A stretch of 64,000 bases of DNA, from assembly GCF_001907195.1 (NCBI RefSeq), contig NZ_LVWA01000010.1, positions 124,001 through 188,000 on the forward strand. The letters run 5' to 3'. The notes beneath the pieces were generated by a model. That model saw only the letters and a list, made by a program, of their open reading frames with translations. It made no database searches and had not been told where the DNA came from. Both the position numbers and the translations under genes were made by a program. The stretch comes from Pontibacter flavimaris (GTDB lineage: Bacteria; Bacteroidota; Bacteroidia; Cytophagales; Hymenobacteraceae). Of this stretch, positions 25,731 through 35,520 are shown one piece after another. Within the stretch, counting starts at the first letter, position 1. The number at the start of each line of letters is the position of its first letter.

Positions 25731-26918
25731 TTATGCTTTCTCGCAGAGGAGCACGACGGGTTTCTGGTGCCTGTCGGTGGTGAAGAACAGGTACGTATGG
25801 CCACCCTCCTTTATCCCTGTTTTGCGGCGGATCTCAGCCACCGACTCGGGGAAGTTGCGCACGGTGATGTTGGCCTTGTTCTGCGGCAGGTGTTTCAGCA
25901 GTTCCTTCTTGTTGTAGCGGCTCACGCCCAGGCACCGAAAGCTGCGGCCCGGGAAGTGGGGCAGGAGCTGGGCGGAAGTATAAATGTGGCTGTTGGGGTG
26001 CAGTTTGCTGAGCTGCAGGTGCTGGCCCAGGAAGCGGTAAGCGCCCGCTTTCAATATCGCTGCATTCGGCTCATACACAAACTCCAGCGGGTCGGTATAA
26101 ACGGGAATGGCAGCGTCTTCCTGGGTGCGGGTAAAGGAAAGCAGTTGCGGCTCTGCGTTGGGCAGCAGGTTTACGGCGGTGCGTGGCACATCGGCCGGGG
26201 CGGGAGCGGTGGGCCTGAGCAAGTATAACACCTCCTTCACCTCGTTCTGCAGCGCCACCACCCACACCTGCACCACGTGTCCTAACTCCTGCAGCGCCTG
26301 CTCAATGTCCAGCATCGGCGAGGTTTTCAAAAGTATGGCGTCGGCCTTCTGGAAGAGCAGCGGCAGCAGGTGCAGCACGTCCGGCTCGCAGTCCTGCAGC
26401 AGGTGCAGCTTCTGCTCGTGGTGGCCGCGGCGGGCGGGGTCTAAGTATAAAACATCGGCCCTGCCCTCAAAAGTATGAAGAAAGTCCTCGGCGGTGGAGT
26501 TTATACTTTGGATGTTGGCAGCGCCCAGCAAGCCAAAGTTATACTCGGCTACTTCCTGCAGCTCCGGGTTTTGTTCCACGTGTACCACCTCGTCAAAGCG
26601 GCGGGCAAAGTATAAACTGTCCACCCCAAAGCCGCCCGTCAGGTCAACTAATAGCCTGCCGCTTACCAGGCTGGCCTTAAAAGCCGCCGTTTCCTCCGAC
26701 GAGCTCTGCTCCACCGACAGCGCCGCCGGAAACACGGCCTGCGGGTGCTGCACCCAGGTCGGCAGCTTCTGGGCCGCCTTCTGCCGCGCCTTTATCTGCT
26801 GCACCAGCTCCTGCACCGGCAGCTGCGGGTAGCGGCTGGCCTGCAGCATCAGCTGGGCCACATCGTGCTGCTGGTGGCGAAGTATAAACTCCTGCTCCTT
26901 GGGGGTAAAAGTGCGCAT
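25731..26918 (-). CDS. Class I SAM methyltransferase with THUMP-like domain
   Basis: A 395-residue protein. After an all-helical N-terminus (about 1-90) comes a Rossmann methyltransferase: VDLTGGFGVDSLYFARRF (motif I, about residues 90-107), VVHVEQNPELQEVAEYN, and the catalytic-type loop VLYLDPARR (DPAR). The C-terminal part (about 300-395) fits the THUMP-like domain of this Bacteroidota family, with GRSFRCLGVSRYNKKELLKHLPQNKANITVRNFP. It probably modifies RNA, by analogy with RNA methyltransferases that carry related domains; the target is unknown. Confidence 0.85.
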   Translation of the reverse strand: MRTFTPKEQEFILRHQQHDVAQLMLQASRYPQLPVQELVQQIKARQKAAQKLPTWVQHPQAVFPAALSVEQSSSEETAAFKASLVSGRLLVDLTGGFGVDSLYFARRFDEVVHVEQNPELQEVAEYNFGLLGAANIQSINSTAEDFLHTFEGRADVLYLDPARRGHHEQKLHLLQDCEPDVLHLLPLLFQKADAILLKTSPMLDIEQALQELGHVVQVWVVALQNEVKEVLYLLRPTAPAPADVPRTAVNLLPNAEPQLLSFTRTQEDAAIPVYTDPLEFVYEPNAAILKAGAYRFLGQHLQLSKLHPNSHIYTSAQLLPHFPGRSFRCLGVSRYNKKELLKHLPQNKANITVRNFPESVAEIRRKTGIKEGGHTYLFFTTDRHQKPVVLLCEKA

Positions 26919-27073
26919 GGCTGCTTTGTTTCTGTGCTTCCGGCAAAGATACTTAAATCAAAAAGAGACCTCCGTAAAATATTTTGTTTAATAATTTTTC
27001 ATAAATGTTAAACAAAATATCCCAGGAGCAGTTAAAGCAATAGAACGAATTTTAAACTTTAAATTTTGAGGCT

Positions 27074-27769
27074 ATGAAGTATTGGATGAAAATGACAGTG
27101 CTGGCGGTAGTACCCATGCTGTTCCTGGCAAGCTGCGATGACGACGATGACGATGTGGTGCTGGAGGTGGACAACGCCGAGGTGATGGTGGTGCATGCCT
27201 CCCCCGACGCCCCCGGCGTTGACCTGCTGATCAATGATGTGAAGGTGAATTCCTCCGCCCTTACCTATCCTAACAACACCGGCTACCTGGAGGTGCCTGC
27301 GGGTATGCAAAACGTGAAGGTGAACGCCGCCGGAACCGCTACCACCGTGATAGAGGCGGACCTGGACCTGAAGCAGGACAAGGATTACACAGTGTTCGCC
27401 ATCAATACCCTGGATAACATAGAGGCGTTGGTGCTGGAGGATAACCTGACCGACCCGGCCGCCGGTATGGCGCACGTGCGCTTTGTGCACCTGTCGCCGG
27501 ATGCCCCGGCAGTGGATATTGCCGTGGCGGGTGGTCCGGTGCTGTTCAGCAACAGGGCCTTTAAGTCAGCCACCGACTTTACCCCGGTAGCGGCCGGAAC
27601 TTATACGCTGGAGGTTCGCCCCGCCGGCACCATGACCGTGGCGCTCACCATTCCCGACGTGGAGCTGCGTGACGATATGATTTACACCGTATTTGCCAAA
27701 GGCTTCCTGCAGGCGCCGGAGGGCAACACCAACACACTAGGAGCACAGATAATCGTGAACGAAGAGTAA
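27074..27769 (+). CDS. DUF4397 lipoprotein
   Basis: A 231-residue exported protein. The signal ends in lipobox FLASC (cysteine at about 21) followed by six consecutive aspartates, a strong surface-export type signal. Two DUF4397 beta-sandwich repeats are visible: AEVMVVHASPDAPGVDLLIND (about 37-57) and MAHVRFVHLSPDAPAVDIAV (about 135-154), each with the diagnostic H-x-S-P-D-A-P. Each repeat ends in a TVFAIN/TVFAKG strand. Function unknown. A strong terminator follows, so it is a single-gene unit. Confidence 0.9.
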   Translation: MKYWMKMTVLAVVPMLFLASCDDDDDDVVLEVDNAEVMVVHASPDAPGVDLLINDVKVNSSALTYPNNTGYLEVPAGMQNVKVNAAGTATTVIEADLDLKQDKDYTVFAINTLDNIEALVLEDNLTDPAAGMAHVRFVHLSPDAPAVDIAVAGGPVLFSNRAFKSATDFTPVAAGTYTLEVRPAGTMTVALTIPDVELRDDMIYTVFAKGFLQAPEGNTNTLGAQIIVNEE

Positions 27770-27794
27770 GAGACTCCTTTACTACCTATAGCTG

Positions 27795-27823
27795 CAGCGC
27801 CCGCCAAAGTATGGCGGGCGCTG
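27795..27823 (+). terminator. Terminator of the DUF4397 gene
   Basis: A 12-bp perfect stem (27795-27806 with 27812-27823) and 5-base loop, followed by TTTTTTTG. The loop contains part of an AAGTATGG word. Confidence 0.94.
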
Positions 27824-27869
27824 TTTTTTTGTTGCCGGCCACCCGGCACAGGCTATAAACTAGTTAGTA

Positions 27870-27900
27870 TTGATGAAGTGCAACAAATTGCGTAAATTTG
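27870..27900 (+). promoter_or_regulatory. Promoter of ahcY
   Basis: TTG at 27870-27872, a 20-base spacer and TAAATTTG at 27893-27900 match the Bacteroidota housekeeping consensus. The ahcY start lies 26 bases beyond. Confidence 0.7.
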
Positions 27901-27925
27901 TGTTTTAATTGAAAAAACGAGAAAG

Positions 27926-29233
27926 ATGGTAGAGACATATCTGAAGTATAAAGTAAAGGATATAGCGCTGGCTGAGTGGGGCCGCAAGGAGATTAGGTTG
28001 GCTGAGGCGGAGATGCCCGGTTTGATGGCGATCCGGGAGGAGTTTGGCGCAAGCAAGCCGCTGGCAGGCGCCCGCATTGCCGGCTGTCTGCACATGACGA
28101 TCCAAACCGCTGTGCTGATTGAGACGCTGGTGGAACTGGGTGCCGAGGTTACCTGGTCGTCCTGCAACATTTTCTCCACCCAGGACCACGCCGCGGCTGC
28201 CATTGCTGCTGCCGGCATCTCGGTTTACGCCTGGAAAGGCATGAACGCCGAGGAATTTGACTGGTGCATCGAGCAGACGCTGTTCTTTGGCGAAGACCGC
28301 CAGCCGCTGAACATGATCCTGGACGACGGTGGCGACCTGACCAACATGGTGCTGGACAAGTACCCGGAGCTGGCTGCCGGCATTAAAGGCCTCTCAGAGG
28401 AAACTACTACCGGTGTGCACCGCCTGTATGAGCGCATGAAGAACGGCACATTGCCTATGCCTGCCATCAACGTAAACGACTCAGTTACCAAGTCTAAGTT
28501 CGATAACAAGTATGGCTGTAAGGAGTCGTTGGTTGACGCGATCCGTCGTGCCACGGACGTGATGATGGCCGGTAAAGTGGCTGTAGTGGCTGGTTACGGC
28601 GACGTAGGTAAAGGCTCTGCCGCTTCGCTTAGAGGCGCTGGTGCCCGTGTGATCGTGACCGAGATCGACCCGATCTGTGCGCTGCAGGCTGCTATGGATG
28701 GCTTCGCTGTGAAGAAGATGGTGGACGCCGTAAAAGAGGCTGACATTGTGGTAACCGCCACCGGAAACAAAGACATCATCGGGGAGCGTGAGTTCCGCCT
28801 GATGAAGGACAAGGCCATCGTGTGTAACATCGGCCACTTCGACAACGAGATCGACATGGCCTGGCTGAACAAGGCCTACGGCAACACCAAGGATGAGATC
28901 AAGCCGCAGGTAGACCTGTATAACATCGACGGCAAGGATATCATCCTGCTGGCAGAAGGCCGCCTGGTGAACCTGGGCTGCGCCACCGGCCACCCATCGT
29001 TTGTGATGTCTAACTCCTTCTCGAACCAGACACTGGCCCAACTGGAGCTATGGACAAACACCGATGCCTACGAGAACAAGGTGTATACTTTGCCCAAGCA
29101 CCTGGACGAGAAAGTTGCCCGCCTGCACCTGGGTAAGATCGGGGTGGAGCTGGATGAGTTGACGCCAGACCAGGCAAGCTACATCGGCGTGGAGGTAGAG
29201 GGCCCCTACAAGCCGGAGTACTACCGCTACTAA
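27926..29233 (+). CDS. ahcY: Adenosylhomocysteinase
   Basis: A 435-residue cytosolic NAD-dependent enzyme that splits S-adenosylhomocysteine into adenosine and homocysteine, clearing the by-product of methylation. Motifs: [43 protein letters not shown], and the NAD-binding [18 protein letters not shown] (about residues 218-235). The C-terminus ends YKPEYYRY, with the family's conserved lysine and tyrosine that bind NAD across the dimer. Length is typical. Confidence 0.97.
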   Translation: MVETYLKYKVKDIALAEWGRKEIRLAEAEMPGLMAIREEFGASKPLAGARIAGCLHMTIQTAVLIETLVELGAEVTWSSCNIFSTQDHAAAAIAAAGISVYAWKGMNAEEFDWCIEQTLFFGEDRQPLNMILDDGGDLTNMVLDKYPELAAGIKGLSEETTTGVHRLYERMKNGTLPMPAINVNDSVTKSKFDNKYGCKESLVDAIRRATDVMMAGKVAVVAGYGDVGKGSAASLRGAGARVIVTEIDPICALQAAMDGFAVKKMVDAVKEADIVVTATGNKDIIGEREFRLMKDKAIVCNIGHFDNEIDMAWLNKAYGNTKDEIKPQVDLYNIDGKDIILLAEGRLVNLGCATGHPSFVMSNSFSNQTLAQLELWTNTDAYENKVYTLPKHLDEKVARLHLGKIGVELDELTPDQASYIGVEVEGPYKPEYYRY

Positions 29234-29258
29234 GTATACCTGCTGTAAGTATAAAGAG

Positions 29259-29284
29259 AGGCCAGTGCTGCAAAGCCCTGGCCT
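29259..29284 (+). terminator. ahcY terminator
   Basis: A 7-bp stem AGGCCAG/CTGGCCT followed by TTTTCTTTTT. Two AAGTATA words lie between the stop codon and the stem. Confidence 0.75.
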
Positions 29285-29336
29285 TTTTCTTTTTAGTAGT
29301 AGCTGCTAACGCCTGCGGGGGAGGCAGTGTGTATAC

Positions 29337-30083
29337 TTAGATGATGTTAAACCGCGACATCAGCGCCTTCTTGTACGATTTGCCAATTGGGACCTCGCCT
29401 TTCGAGAACACCACGGAATTCTCCTCCAGCGCCTCGATCTTATCGAGGTTGGCAATGTAGGAGCGGTGCACCCGCACGAAGTTCTGCGAGGGCAGCTTCT
29501 GTTCCATATCCTTCAGGGTAGAGCTTACCAGGTATTTCTGGTCAGCGGTAACGATAAAGGAGTAGTTGTCATAAGCCTCCACCCAGAGAATGTCGCTGTA
29601 ATGCACTTTAATGATCCGGTGCTTCACCTTCACAAAGATGTAGTCAGTGGCCACGTCCTTGTCCTTTGCGTTATGGTTCGCCCCGTTCGAAGGCTTGCTG
29701 TCTTTCTGGTTGCTGTCGTGCTTGTACAGGGCGATCTCGATGGCGGAGCGCAGGCTCTTCTCATCGAAGGGCTTCACAAGGAAACCATCGGGCTCAGTCT
29801 TTTTGGCGCGGTCAATGGTGGCCGGGTCGGCATAGGCAGTGAGGTAGATAAACGGTATACCGAACTCCTCGCGGATGCGGGAGCCAATATCCACGCCGTC
29901 GGCATCGCCTCGCAGGTTGATATCCAGCAGTACCAGGTCGGGATGCGTCTCCCGTATCATGTCGATCGTGTCTTCCCCCGTATCTATGGCGCACGTCTCA
30001 TAACCTAATTCTTCCAGGCTTGCCGCAAGATCTTCCGCGATGATGACCTCATCTTCCGATATAAGGATTTTAGGTTTTGTCAT
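29337..30083 (-). CDS. LytTR-family response regulator
   Basis: A 248-residue two-component regulator. Residues 1-120 form a receiver domain with acidic pocket E10-D11, phosphoacceptor D54 in LVLLDINLRG and lysine K104 in FLVKPFDE. A polar linker (about 122-142) joins a LytTR DNA-binding domain (about 145-248; FVKVKHRIIKVHYSDILWVEAYDNYSF, NFVRVHRSYIANLDKI, VPIGKSYKKALMS). It lies 29 bases after the end of a sensor kinase on the same strand, so the two are a cognate pair (inferred from position). Targets unknown. Confidence 0.93.
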   Translation of the reverse strand: MTKPKILISEDEVIIAEDLAASLEELGYETCAIDTGEDTIDMIRETHPDLVLLDINLRGDADGVDIGSRIREEFGIPFIYLTAYADPATIDRAKKTEPDGFLVKPFDEKSLRSAIEIALYKHDSNQKDSKPSNGANHNAKDKDVATDYIFVKVKHRIIKVHYSDILWVEAYDNYSFIVTADQKYLVSSTLKDMEQKLPSQNFVRVHRSYIANLDKIEALEENSVVFSKGEVPIGKSYKKALMSRFNII

Positions 30084-30112
30084 AGCATTAGGTACATACG
30101 TATAAAAAAATA

Positions 30113-33088
30113 TTATGATGGCAAAACAAAATATAATATTGATTTTGTGCCATGTGTATTATAAAAACTAATGTTCCCGTCAAGCTTCCTGCTTAGCGAC
30201 TGCACCAGCTTGAGCCCAAACGACTGTCCGTTCTGTTGTTTCTCGAAAAAATCCTCTGGCAGACCACGCCCGTTGTCGCTGATAGTTAGTGTGTACTGCA
30301 CCTCGTCGTGTTTTACCAACTTGATGCACAGCACCCCGTGCTTCCCATCTGGGAAGGCATATTTCAAAGTATTGGATACCAGTTCGTTTACAATTAAGCC
30401 TAACGTAATAGCGGCGTCTAAGTCTACTTTTGTATAAGGAATATCTAATTCTAACTCAACTCTATCCATACTTACGCCATACGAGGCATAAAGGCTTTCG
30501 CAAATCTCCAGAAAGTACTCTTCTAGGCTGATCTGCTCCAGGTCGTCGTGGCGGTAAAGGCGCTCGTGCAGCAGCGACATGGAGCGCACCCGGCTGCGCA
30601 GCGCCTGCATCACGTCCTTGGCCTCGGGGTCCTGCACGTGGCGGGCCTGCAGGTTCAGCATGCTGATCACGATCTGCAAGTTGTTTTTCACCCGGTGGTG
30701 GATCTCCTGCAACAGGATCTCCTTCTCGCGGTTCTGGCGCTCCAGCAGGCGGGTGCGGTGGTCCACCTTCATCTCCAGCAGGGAGTTCATCTTTACCAGG
30801 CTTCGCTCGCGCAGCCGCACCACGCTTAGCACGGCACCGGCAAACACCAGCAGCAGCACCCCCACAAACCACTCGCGGCGCCAGATGGGGGGCACAATGG
30901 AGAAGGTATAGGTCAGGGGTTGGGGTGTCCAGTCGCCGTCGGTATTGCGGGCCAGCAGCTCAAAGGTATAGTCTCCCGGCGAGAGGTTGGCGTAGGTGGT
31001 AAAGGACCGCTCCGTCACCTGCGACCAGGTATCGTCGTAGCCCTTCAGCCTATACTTGTAAACCACCTGCTCGGGGTCTGAGAGGGAGATGCCGTGGAAG
31101 TTGAACGACAGGTGGTTTTGGGTGTGGCGCAGGCGCAGGTCTCGGGGCAGGCCGGTAAGGCTGTCCAGGCTGTAGCCAAGGGCCTGCCAGTTGGTGGGGC
31201 TGGAGTGGAGCAACACGTTGGTAAGCACCAGTTGGGGGTAGAGCGGGTGTTGGCGGTCCAGGTCTGGAAGGTAATGCGAGAGGCCCTTGGTCGTACCAAA
31301 CCACATGTGGCCGTCGGGTGTCTGCAGCATGGCGTTGTCGCATACTTCCTGGCCCCGGAAGCCGCTGGGGCTGGTATAGAGGCGGTAAGCGAACTTGCCC
31401 TGCCGGCGCAACAACGGCAGCTGCACCTTCAGCAGCTCGCGGTTGGTGGCTACCCACAGGTTGTCTTTGGCATCTGCATACACGCTCTTGATGGCCTCGT
31501 TCGGTAATCCTTCGGAGGAAGTATAAAGCGTTGGCTTGTTATCCCGGAGCAGCAGCAGCCCGCTATTGAAGGCGGCAAAGTATAGCACTCCTTCTTTGTC
31601 TTCCGTGATGGAGCGGATCTCGGTCAGGTGAAGATCCTGTAGCGCCGGCGGTTGCACCAGGCGCCCCTGCTCCACCAGGAAAGCCCCCTGGTCGGCGCCC
31701 ACCCACAGCCTGTCCTGGCTGTCGCGGAAGAGGGTGTTGGCCTTGATGCTGCCGTTGGCATAGGGAACAGGCTTGAGCGAGTCTTGCGCCAGCGTAACCA
31801 CGCCGCCTGCGGTGGCAAAGTATAGCTTGCCGTCGGGGCCGGTGGCGCCCTGGTATACGTCGGGGGAGGGGAGGCCCTGCTCGTCGGCGTAGCGTTTGGG
31901 AGCCCCGCGGCCCAGGCGCCAGATGCCGTTGCTGGTGCTCACCCACATTGCATCAGCCGTGGGCAGAAAACTGTAGATCGTGGCGCCGCGAGGCCATGGC
32001 GTGGAGGCGAGCCACTCGGGCCCCTGCGGCAGCATCCGGGCCAGTTCCCCTTCGTCGGTGCCAAACCAAACGACGCCGTTATTGTCCTGGCCCACAGCCG
32101 TTACGCGCGGTTCCGAGATCGCCCCGAAATCAAAGTAATGCACAAACCAGGGCGCCCTGTACTGCTGCAGACCGTAGCCGTTCGTGCCAATCCATACATT
32201 GCCTTCCGTGTCGGCGGCCAGCGCCGTGATGCGGCTGGTGCGCAGGCCGCTGCGGCGGGTGATGTACGTGAAGCTGCTGCCGTCATACTTCAGCAGGCCG
32301 TCGCGCTGCATCCCTATCCAGAGGTTGTCGTAGCGGTCGTGGGTGAAGCTGGTGATGTGGCTGTTGTCGAGTTGCCCGGGCAGCTGTGCCTGGCTGAGCG
32401 TGTCGCCGCTGACCTTTGCCAGGCCCGCTGCCGTGCCTACCCAAACGGTGCCGCCCCTGGCATAGGTGAGGGCCGTAACCTGGTTGTGCGGCAGCGCGCT
32501 CTCCTCAGAAGTATAATGCGAGATACTGTTTCCCGACACCTTGTAAAGTCCGTCCTGCTGGCTGCCGGCCCACATATCGCCGGAGGGGGTATGCAGGATG
32601 GACGTATAGCTGATGGCAGGCAGGGCATCATACTTCTGTACGCGGGTGTCGGTGAGGTAGTAAACGCCCTTGTCGGTGGCCAGCCATACTTTGCCATCCT
32701 TGCCCTCGGCGATGCCGGCGATGTTCTGGGCGTCCAGCCCCTGGTCCGGGCCATACTGCTCAAACGAGGAGCCATCGAAAAGCTGCAGCCCGGCGTCGGA
32801 GGTGCCGATCCAGAGGCGACGGCGGCTATCTATGTATAAGGTGGCGATGTTGTGGCTGCTCAGGCCATCGTCTTTGGTGTAGGTATGGAAGTTGATGCCG
32901 TTAAAACGGCTGAGGCCCGCCCGGGTGGCCAGCCAGAGAAACCCGCTGTGGTCCTGCTGTATGGCCATCACCTGCGACTGCGGCAAGCCCTGCTCCAGTG
33001 TCCAGCTGCGGATGTTGTACTGCTGCCCATGCGCGGCGGCAGTGGCCAGCAGCAGGCACAGGATTAGGAAAATACGCGGTAGGTACAT
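30113..33088 (-). CDS. Sensor histidine kinase with Reg_prop propellers, Y_Y_Y and HisKA_2 domains
   Basis: A 991-residue membrane sensor. A signal sequence (ILCLLLATAAAHG) leads to two periplasmic beta-propellers (about residues 22-640) made of Reg_prop repeats such as GLSSHNIATLYIDSRRRLWIGTSDAGL. A Y_Y_Y domain follows (about 655-735; YKYRLKGYDDTWSQV, YTFELLARNTDGDW) and one membrane helix (about 743-762). The cytoplasmic kinase is of the HisKA_2 type: LQEIHHRVKNNLQIVISMLNLQAR with the phosphorylated histidine near 797, and an ATPase domain with NELVSNTLKYAF and ISDNGRGLPEDF. It is like the Bacteroidota sensors of carbohydrates, but with HisKA_2 instead of HisKA and a separate response regulator. 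Confidence 0.93.
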   Translation of the reverse strand: MYLPRIFLILCLLLATAAAHGQQYNIRSWTLEQGLPQSQVMAIQQDHSGFLWLATRAGLSRFNGINFHTYTKDDGLSSHNIATLYIDSRRRLWIGTSDAGLQLFDGSSFEQYGPDQGLDAQNIAGIAEGKDGKVWLATDKGVYYLTDTRVQKYDALPAISYTSILHTPSGDMWAGSQQDGLYKVSGNSISHYTSEESALPHNQVTALTYARGGTVWVGTAAGLAKVSGDTLSQAQLPGQLDNSHITSFTHDRYDNLWIGMQRDGLLKYDGSSFTYITRRSGLRTSRITALAADTEGNVWIGTNGYGLQQYRAPWFVHYFDFGAISEPRVTAVGQDNNGVVWFGTDEGELARMLPQGPEWLASTPWPRGATIYSFLPTADAMWVSTSNGIWRLGRGAPKRYADEQGLPSPDVYQGATGPDGKLYFATAGGVVTLAQDSLKPVPYANGSIKANTLFRDSQDRLWVGADQGAFLVEQGRLVQPPALQDLHLTEIRSITEDKEGVLYFAAFNSGLLLLRDNKPTLYTSSEGLPNEAIKSVYADAKDNLWVATNRELLKVQLPLLRRQGKFAYRLYTSPSGFRGQEVCDNAMLQTPDGHMWFGTTKGLSHYLPDLDRQHPLYPQLVLTNVLLHSSPTNWQALGYSLDSLTGLPRDLRLRHTQNHLSFNFHGISLSDPEQVVYKYRLKGYDDTWSQVTERSFTTYANLSPGDYTFELLARNTDGDWTPQPLTYTFSIVPPIWRREWFVGVLLLVFAGAVLSVVRLRERSLVKMNSLLEMKVDHRTRLLERQNREKEILLQEIHHRVKNNLQIVISMLNLQARHVQDPEAKDVMQALRSRVRSMSLLHERLYRHDDLEQISLEEYFLEICESLYASYGVSMDRVELELDIPYTKVDLDAAITLGLIVNELVSNTLKYAFPDGKHGVLCIKLVKHDEVQYTLTISDNGRGLPEDFFEKQQNGQSFGLKLVQSLSRKLDGNISFYNTHGTKSILYFVLPS

Positions 33089-33371
33089 CGTCAGTCTCCG
33101 TACAAAAGCCTGGGTGGCAGGTGTTTCTTTCCAATATCCAACACAGGAGCAGTTAAAGTATAAATGCTTACGCAGGAAAGGCTAAAAAGTATGGCGGCAA
33201 GGGTTACATTTTAATGGCGATGAGGAACAACTATCGTGTAAAAGGTATAGTTTTAGCCGGTGAGGGGAACTAGTCCCGATTTTATATAGCTTTGAAGTAT
33301 GAAGGTGCCGGCGCTGCCTGGCATCAGAAAAAGACGAACTATACTTGCTTCCCTTGCCGGAGCCCCCTGTT

Positions 33372-34148
33372 ATGCCTGTAAAACTTTCTGTCGTTGTCAT
33401 CACCTTTAACGAGGAACGCAACATTGCCCGCTGCCTGGAGTCCGTTAAAAACGTGGCGGATGAGATCGTGGTGGTGGACTCCTTCTCCACAGACCGCACC
33501 AGGGAGATCTGTCTGAGTTACGGCGCCAGGTTTGTGGAGCATTCCTTTGAGGGGCACATTGAGCAGAAGAATTACGCCCTTACGCAGGCGGCGTACCCGC
33601 ATGTGCTGTCGCTGGATGCGGATGAGGCGCTGACACCCGAGCTGGAGCAGGCGGTGCTGGCGGCTAAAAATAACTGGCAGGCTGATGCCTATAGTATGAA
33701 CCGCCTCACTAACTACTGCGGCAAATGGATCCGCCACTCCGGCTGGTACCCCGACACCAAGGTGCGCCTGTTCGACCGCAGCAAGGCCGTTTGGGGCGGC
33801 GAGAACCCGCACGACAAGATTATCCTGAGCCAGGGAGCCACGCTGCAGCACCTTCCCGGCGATCTGCTGCACTACTCCTACTATAGCGTGTCGCAGCACC
33901 TGGGGCAGATCAACAAGTTTACGGATGCCTCGTCTAAGGCTATGGCCCAAAAGGGGAAGAAAGCAACGTGGGCTGCACTGCTCATAAAAGCGCCATTCCG
34001 CTTTTTTAAATCCTACATCCTAAAGCTGGGTTTCCTGGATGGGAAGGAAGGCTTTTACATTGCCGTCAGCTCCGCCTTTGTGGTGTACACCAAGTATATG
34101 AAGCTGCACATGCTGCAGAAAGATCAGGAAGACAAAACATCTTTGTAA
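33372..34148 (+). CDS. Family 2 glycosyltransferase (WaaE/KdtX-like)
   Basis: A 258-residue enzyme from the ATG at 33372 (an in-frame ATG at 33345 adds a Pro-rich leader and is less likely). GT-A fold: KLSVVVITFNEERNIARCLESVKNVADEIVVVDSFSTDRT at residues 3-42, the DxD-type motif LSLDADEAL near 80, and W-x-RHSGWYPDTKVRLFDR. The pattern is that of LPS-core type transferases of the WaaE/KdtX group that add sugars to lipid-linked acceptors at the inner membrane. Acceptor and sugar are not evident. Its end overlaps by 25 bases the end of a family 4 glycosyltransferase on the other strand. Confidence 0.87.
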   Translation: MPVKLSVVVITFNEERNIARCLESVKNVADEIVVVDSFSTDRTREICLSYGARFVEHSFEGHIEQKNYALTQAAYPHVLSLDADEALTPELEQAVLAAKNNWQADAYSMNRLTNYCGKWIRHSGWYPDTKVRLFDRSKAVWGGENPHDKIILSQGATLQHLPGDLLHYSYYSVSQHLGQINKFTDASSKAMAQKGKKATWAALLIKAPFRFFKSYILKLGFLDGKEGFYIAVSSAFVVYTKYMKLHMLQKDQEDKTSL

Positions 34149-35221
34149 ACGGCCAGTGTCTTAATAGCAGTTTGCTGCTTGGTGAACTCTAGTACCTTCA
34201 GAGAGGCATTTTCAATGAGTTGCTCGCGCAAGCGCGGGTTTTGTAACACCTGCAGGCATTTATGTGCCAGAACCTCAGGCGACTTTATGGGGGCTAGCAT
34301 GCCTGTCACACCGTCAATCACCATTTCCGGTATGCCCCCGGCGCTGGTGGCCACAACAGGGGTTCGGCAGGCGAAGGCGTTCAATACACTGTTCATCAAG
34401 CCCTCCTTAAGCGTGGTGGTAAGGAAAAGGTCTAGCTCTGGGAGCACCTCACTTACATTGTTTAGAAAGCCAGTGAATATAACATCGTCCTGTAGGCCGC
34501 GCTTGCTGGCGTATGCCTTTATCTCCTGTTCCAGCGATCCGCTCCCGATGGCAAAGTATTTCGCCTTTAATCCGTTCTGCTTTAACAAGTATACTGTGTC
34601 CAGGAAGGTAAAGTAATCTTTGTGCTTGTCCAGAGCCGAAACATTCCCAATCAAAGTATAGCCTTCCTCAATGTTGTAAGTGATTCGCAGGAAGGAGGCA
34701 TTCTGTCTGTTATAGCGGCTGAATATGTTCAGGTCAATGCCGCTGTGCACCGTCACACACTTGCTCCCGTCCGCTATGCTAGCTACCATTGCCCTGCGAA
34801 CATTATCGGCTACACAGAGGATGCGCTTCACGCCGCTGTAATTATACTTGAAGGTTGAAAATGGATTCGTGCCGATACTGAACTCTACCCGGCGGCTGAG
34901 GATAAGTCCGGCCCGGGCACCCGCCAGGTGAGCCAGCACGCCCAGCGTGTGAGCCAGGCTGGAGTGCATGTGTACGAGCTGTACGCCGTTAGTCTTTATA
35001 TATTGCTTTAGCCGTAGGGCGCTCAGGGGCAGGAGGGGCTTGGCAAAAGAAAGTGATATGTGAGGTATGCCATGTTGTTTGCAGTAAGCCTCAAAAGCGG
35101 AGCCGGAACGGCAGGCGACGTAGTTGTATACCTGTTGCTGCTGCAGTTCCTCTATCAGATAGGCTATCTGCTGCTCACCCCCTCTCCATGTTTTCTCGGA
35201 AGCTATGTGTAATATGCGCAT
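34124..35221 (-). CDS. Family 4 glycosyltransferase
   Basis: A 365-residue GT-B enzyme. The N-terminal acceptor domain starts MRILHIASEKTWRGGEQQIAYLIEEL. The C-terminal nucleotide-sugar domain has a FIGNVSALDKHKDYFTFLDTV-like segment (residues about 193-215), AIGSGSLEQEIKAYASKRGLQDDVIFTGF and the EGLMNSVLNAFACRTPVVATSAGGIPEMV motif with the E-x7-E-like sugar-binding residues (about 277-305). Typical of lipopolysaccharide or capsule assembly. It overlaps the GT2 gene tail to tail, so antisense effects are possible. Substrates unknown. Confidence 0.9.
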   Translation of the reverse strand: MRILHIASEKTWRGGEQQIAYLIEELQQQQVYNYVACRSGSAFEAYCKQHGIPHISLSFAKPLLPLSALRLKQYIKTNGVQLVHMHSSLAHTLGVLAHLAGARAGLILSRRVEFSIGTNPFSTFKYNYSGVKRILCVADNVRRAMVASIADGSKCVTVHSGIDLNIFSRYNRQNASFLRITYNIEEGYTLIGNVSALDKHKDYFTFLDTVYLLKQNGLKAKYFAIGSGSLEQEIKAYASKRGLQDDVIFTGFLNNVSEVLPELDLFLTTTLKEGLMNSVLNAFACRTPVVATSAGGIPEMVIDGVTGMLAPIKSPEVLAHKCLQVLQNPRLREQLIENASLKVLEFTKQQTAIKTLAVYKDVLSS

Positions 35222-35460
35222 GGGCTATCTTTTTGATGCAGGAACACTCAAGGGAGTTCCGGGATGTAAAAGTACCATAAATGTAGACGCATTGGCGAAG
35301 TTAGACGCATTTCGTGCATAAACTTCATCGAATAAACCGTATACACGTAAAAGCTTTAACAATATGCTCGTGCCTCGTGCAACAAGTCAGATGTGCCGTG
35401 CCGTTTCATTACCCGTAGTGCAACCCTAAAGCGCCAAGCGAGGTATGTAATTAAAATTCC

Positions 35461-35468
35461 TATATTTG
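35461..35468 (+). promoter_or_regulatory. Candidate -7 element of the second sigma-factor operon
   Basis: TATATTTG matches TAnnTTTG and lies 53 bases before the sigma-factor start. No good -33 TTG is seen at the expected distance. The rest of 35222-35520 shows nothing further. Confidence 0.5.
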
Positions 35469-35520
35469 CGTCTAACGCGCGATGGAGGGCTTCACCAAAG
35501 TACAAAATCCAGTTAAGTAG

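Noticed and set aside
25455-25783. Overlapping short frames on both strands in the gap before the THUMP-like methyltransferase
   Set aside because: Compositions are atypical, frames overlap each other and the repeated AAGTAT words, and no start or family supports them.
33372-35221. Polysaccharide biosynthesis island
   Set aside because: Only two glycosyltransferases in convergent orientation are present, with no polymerase, flippase or nucleotide-sugar genes.
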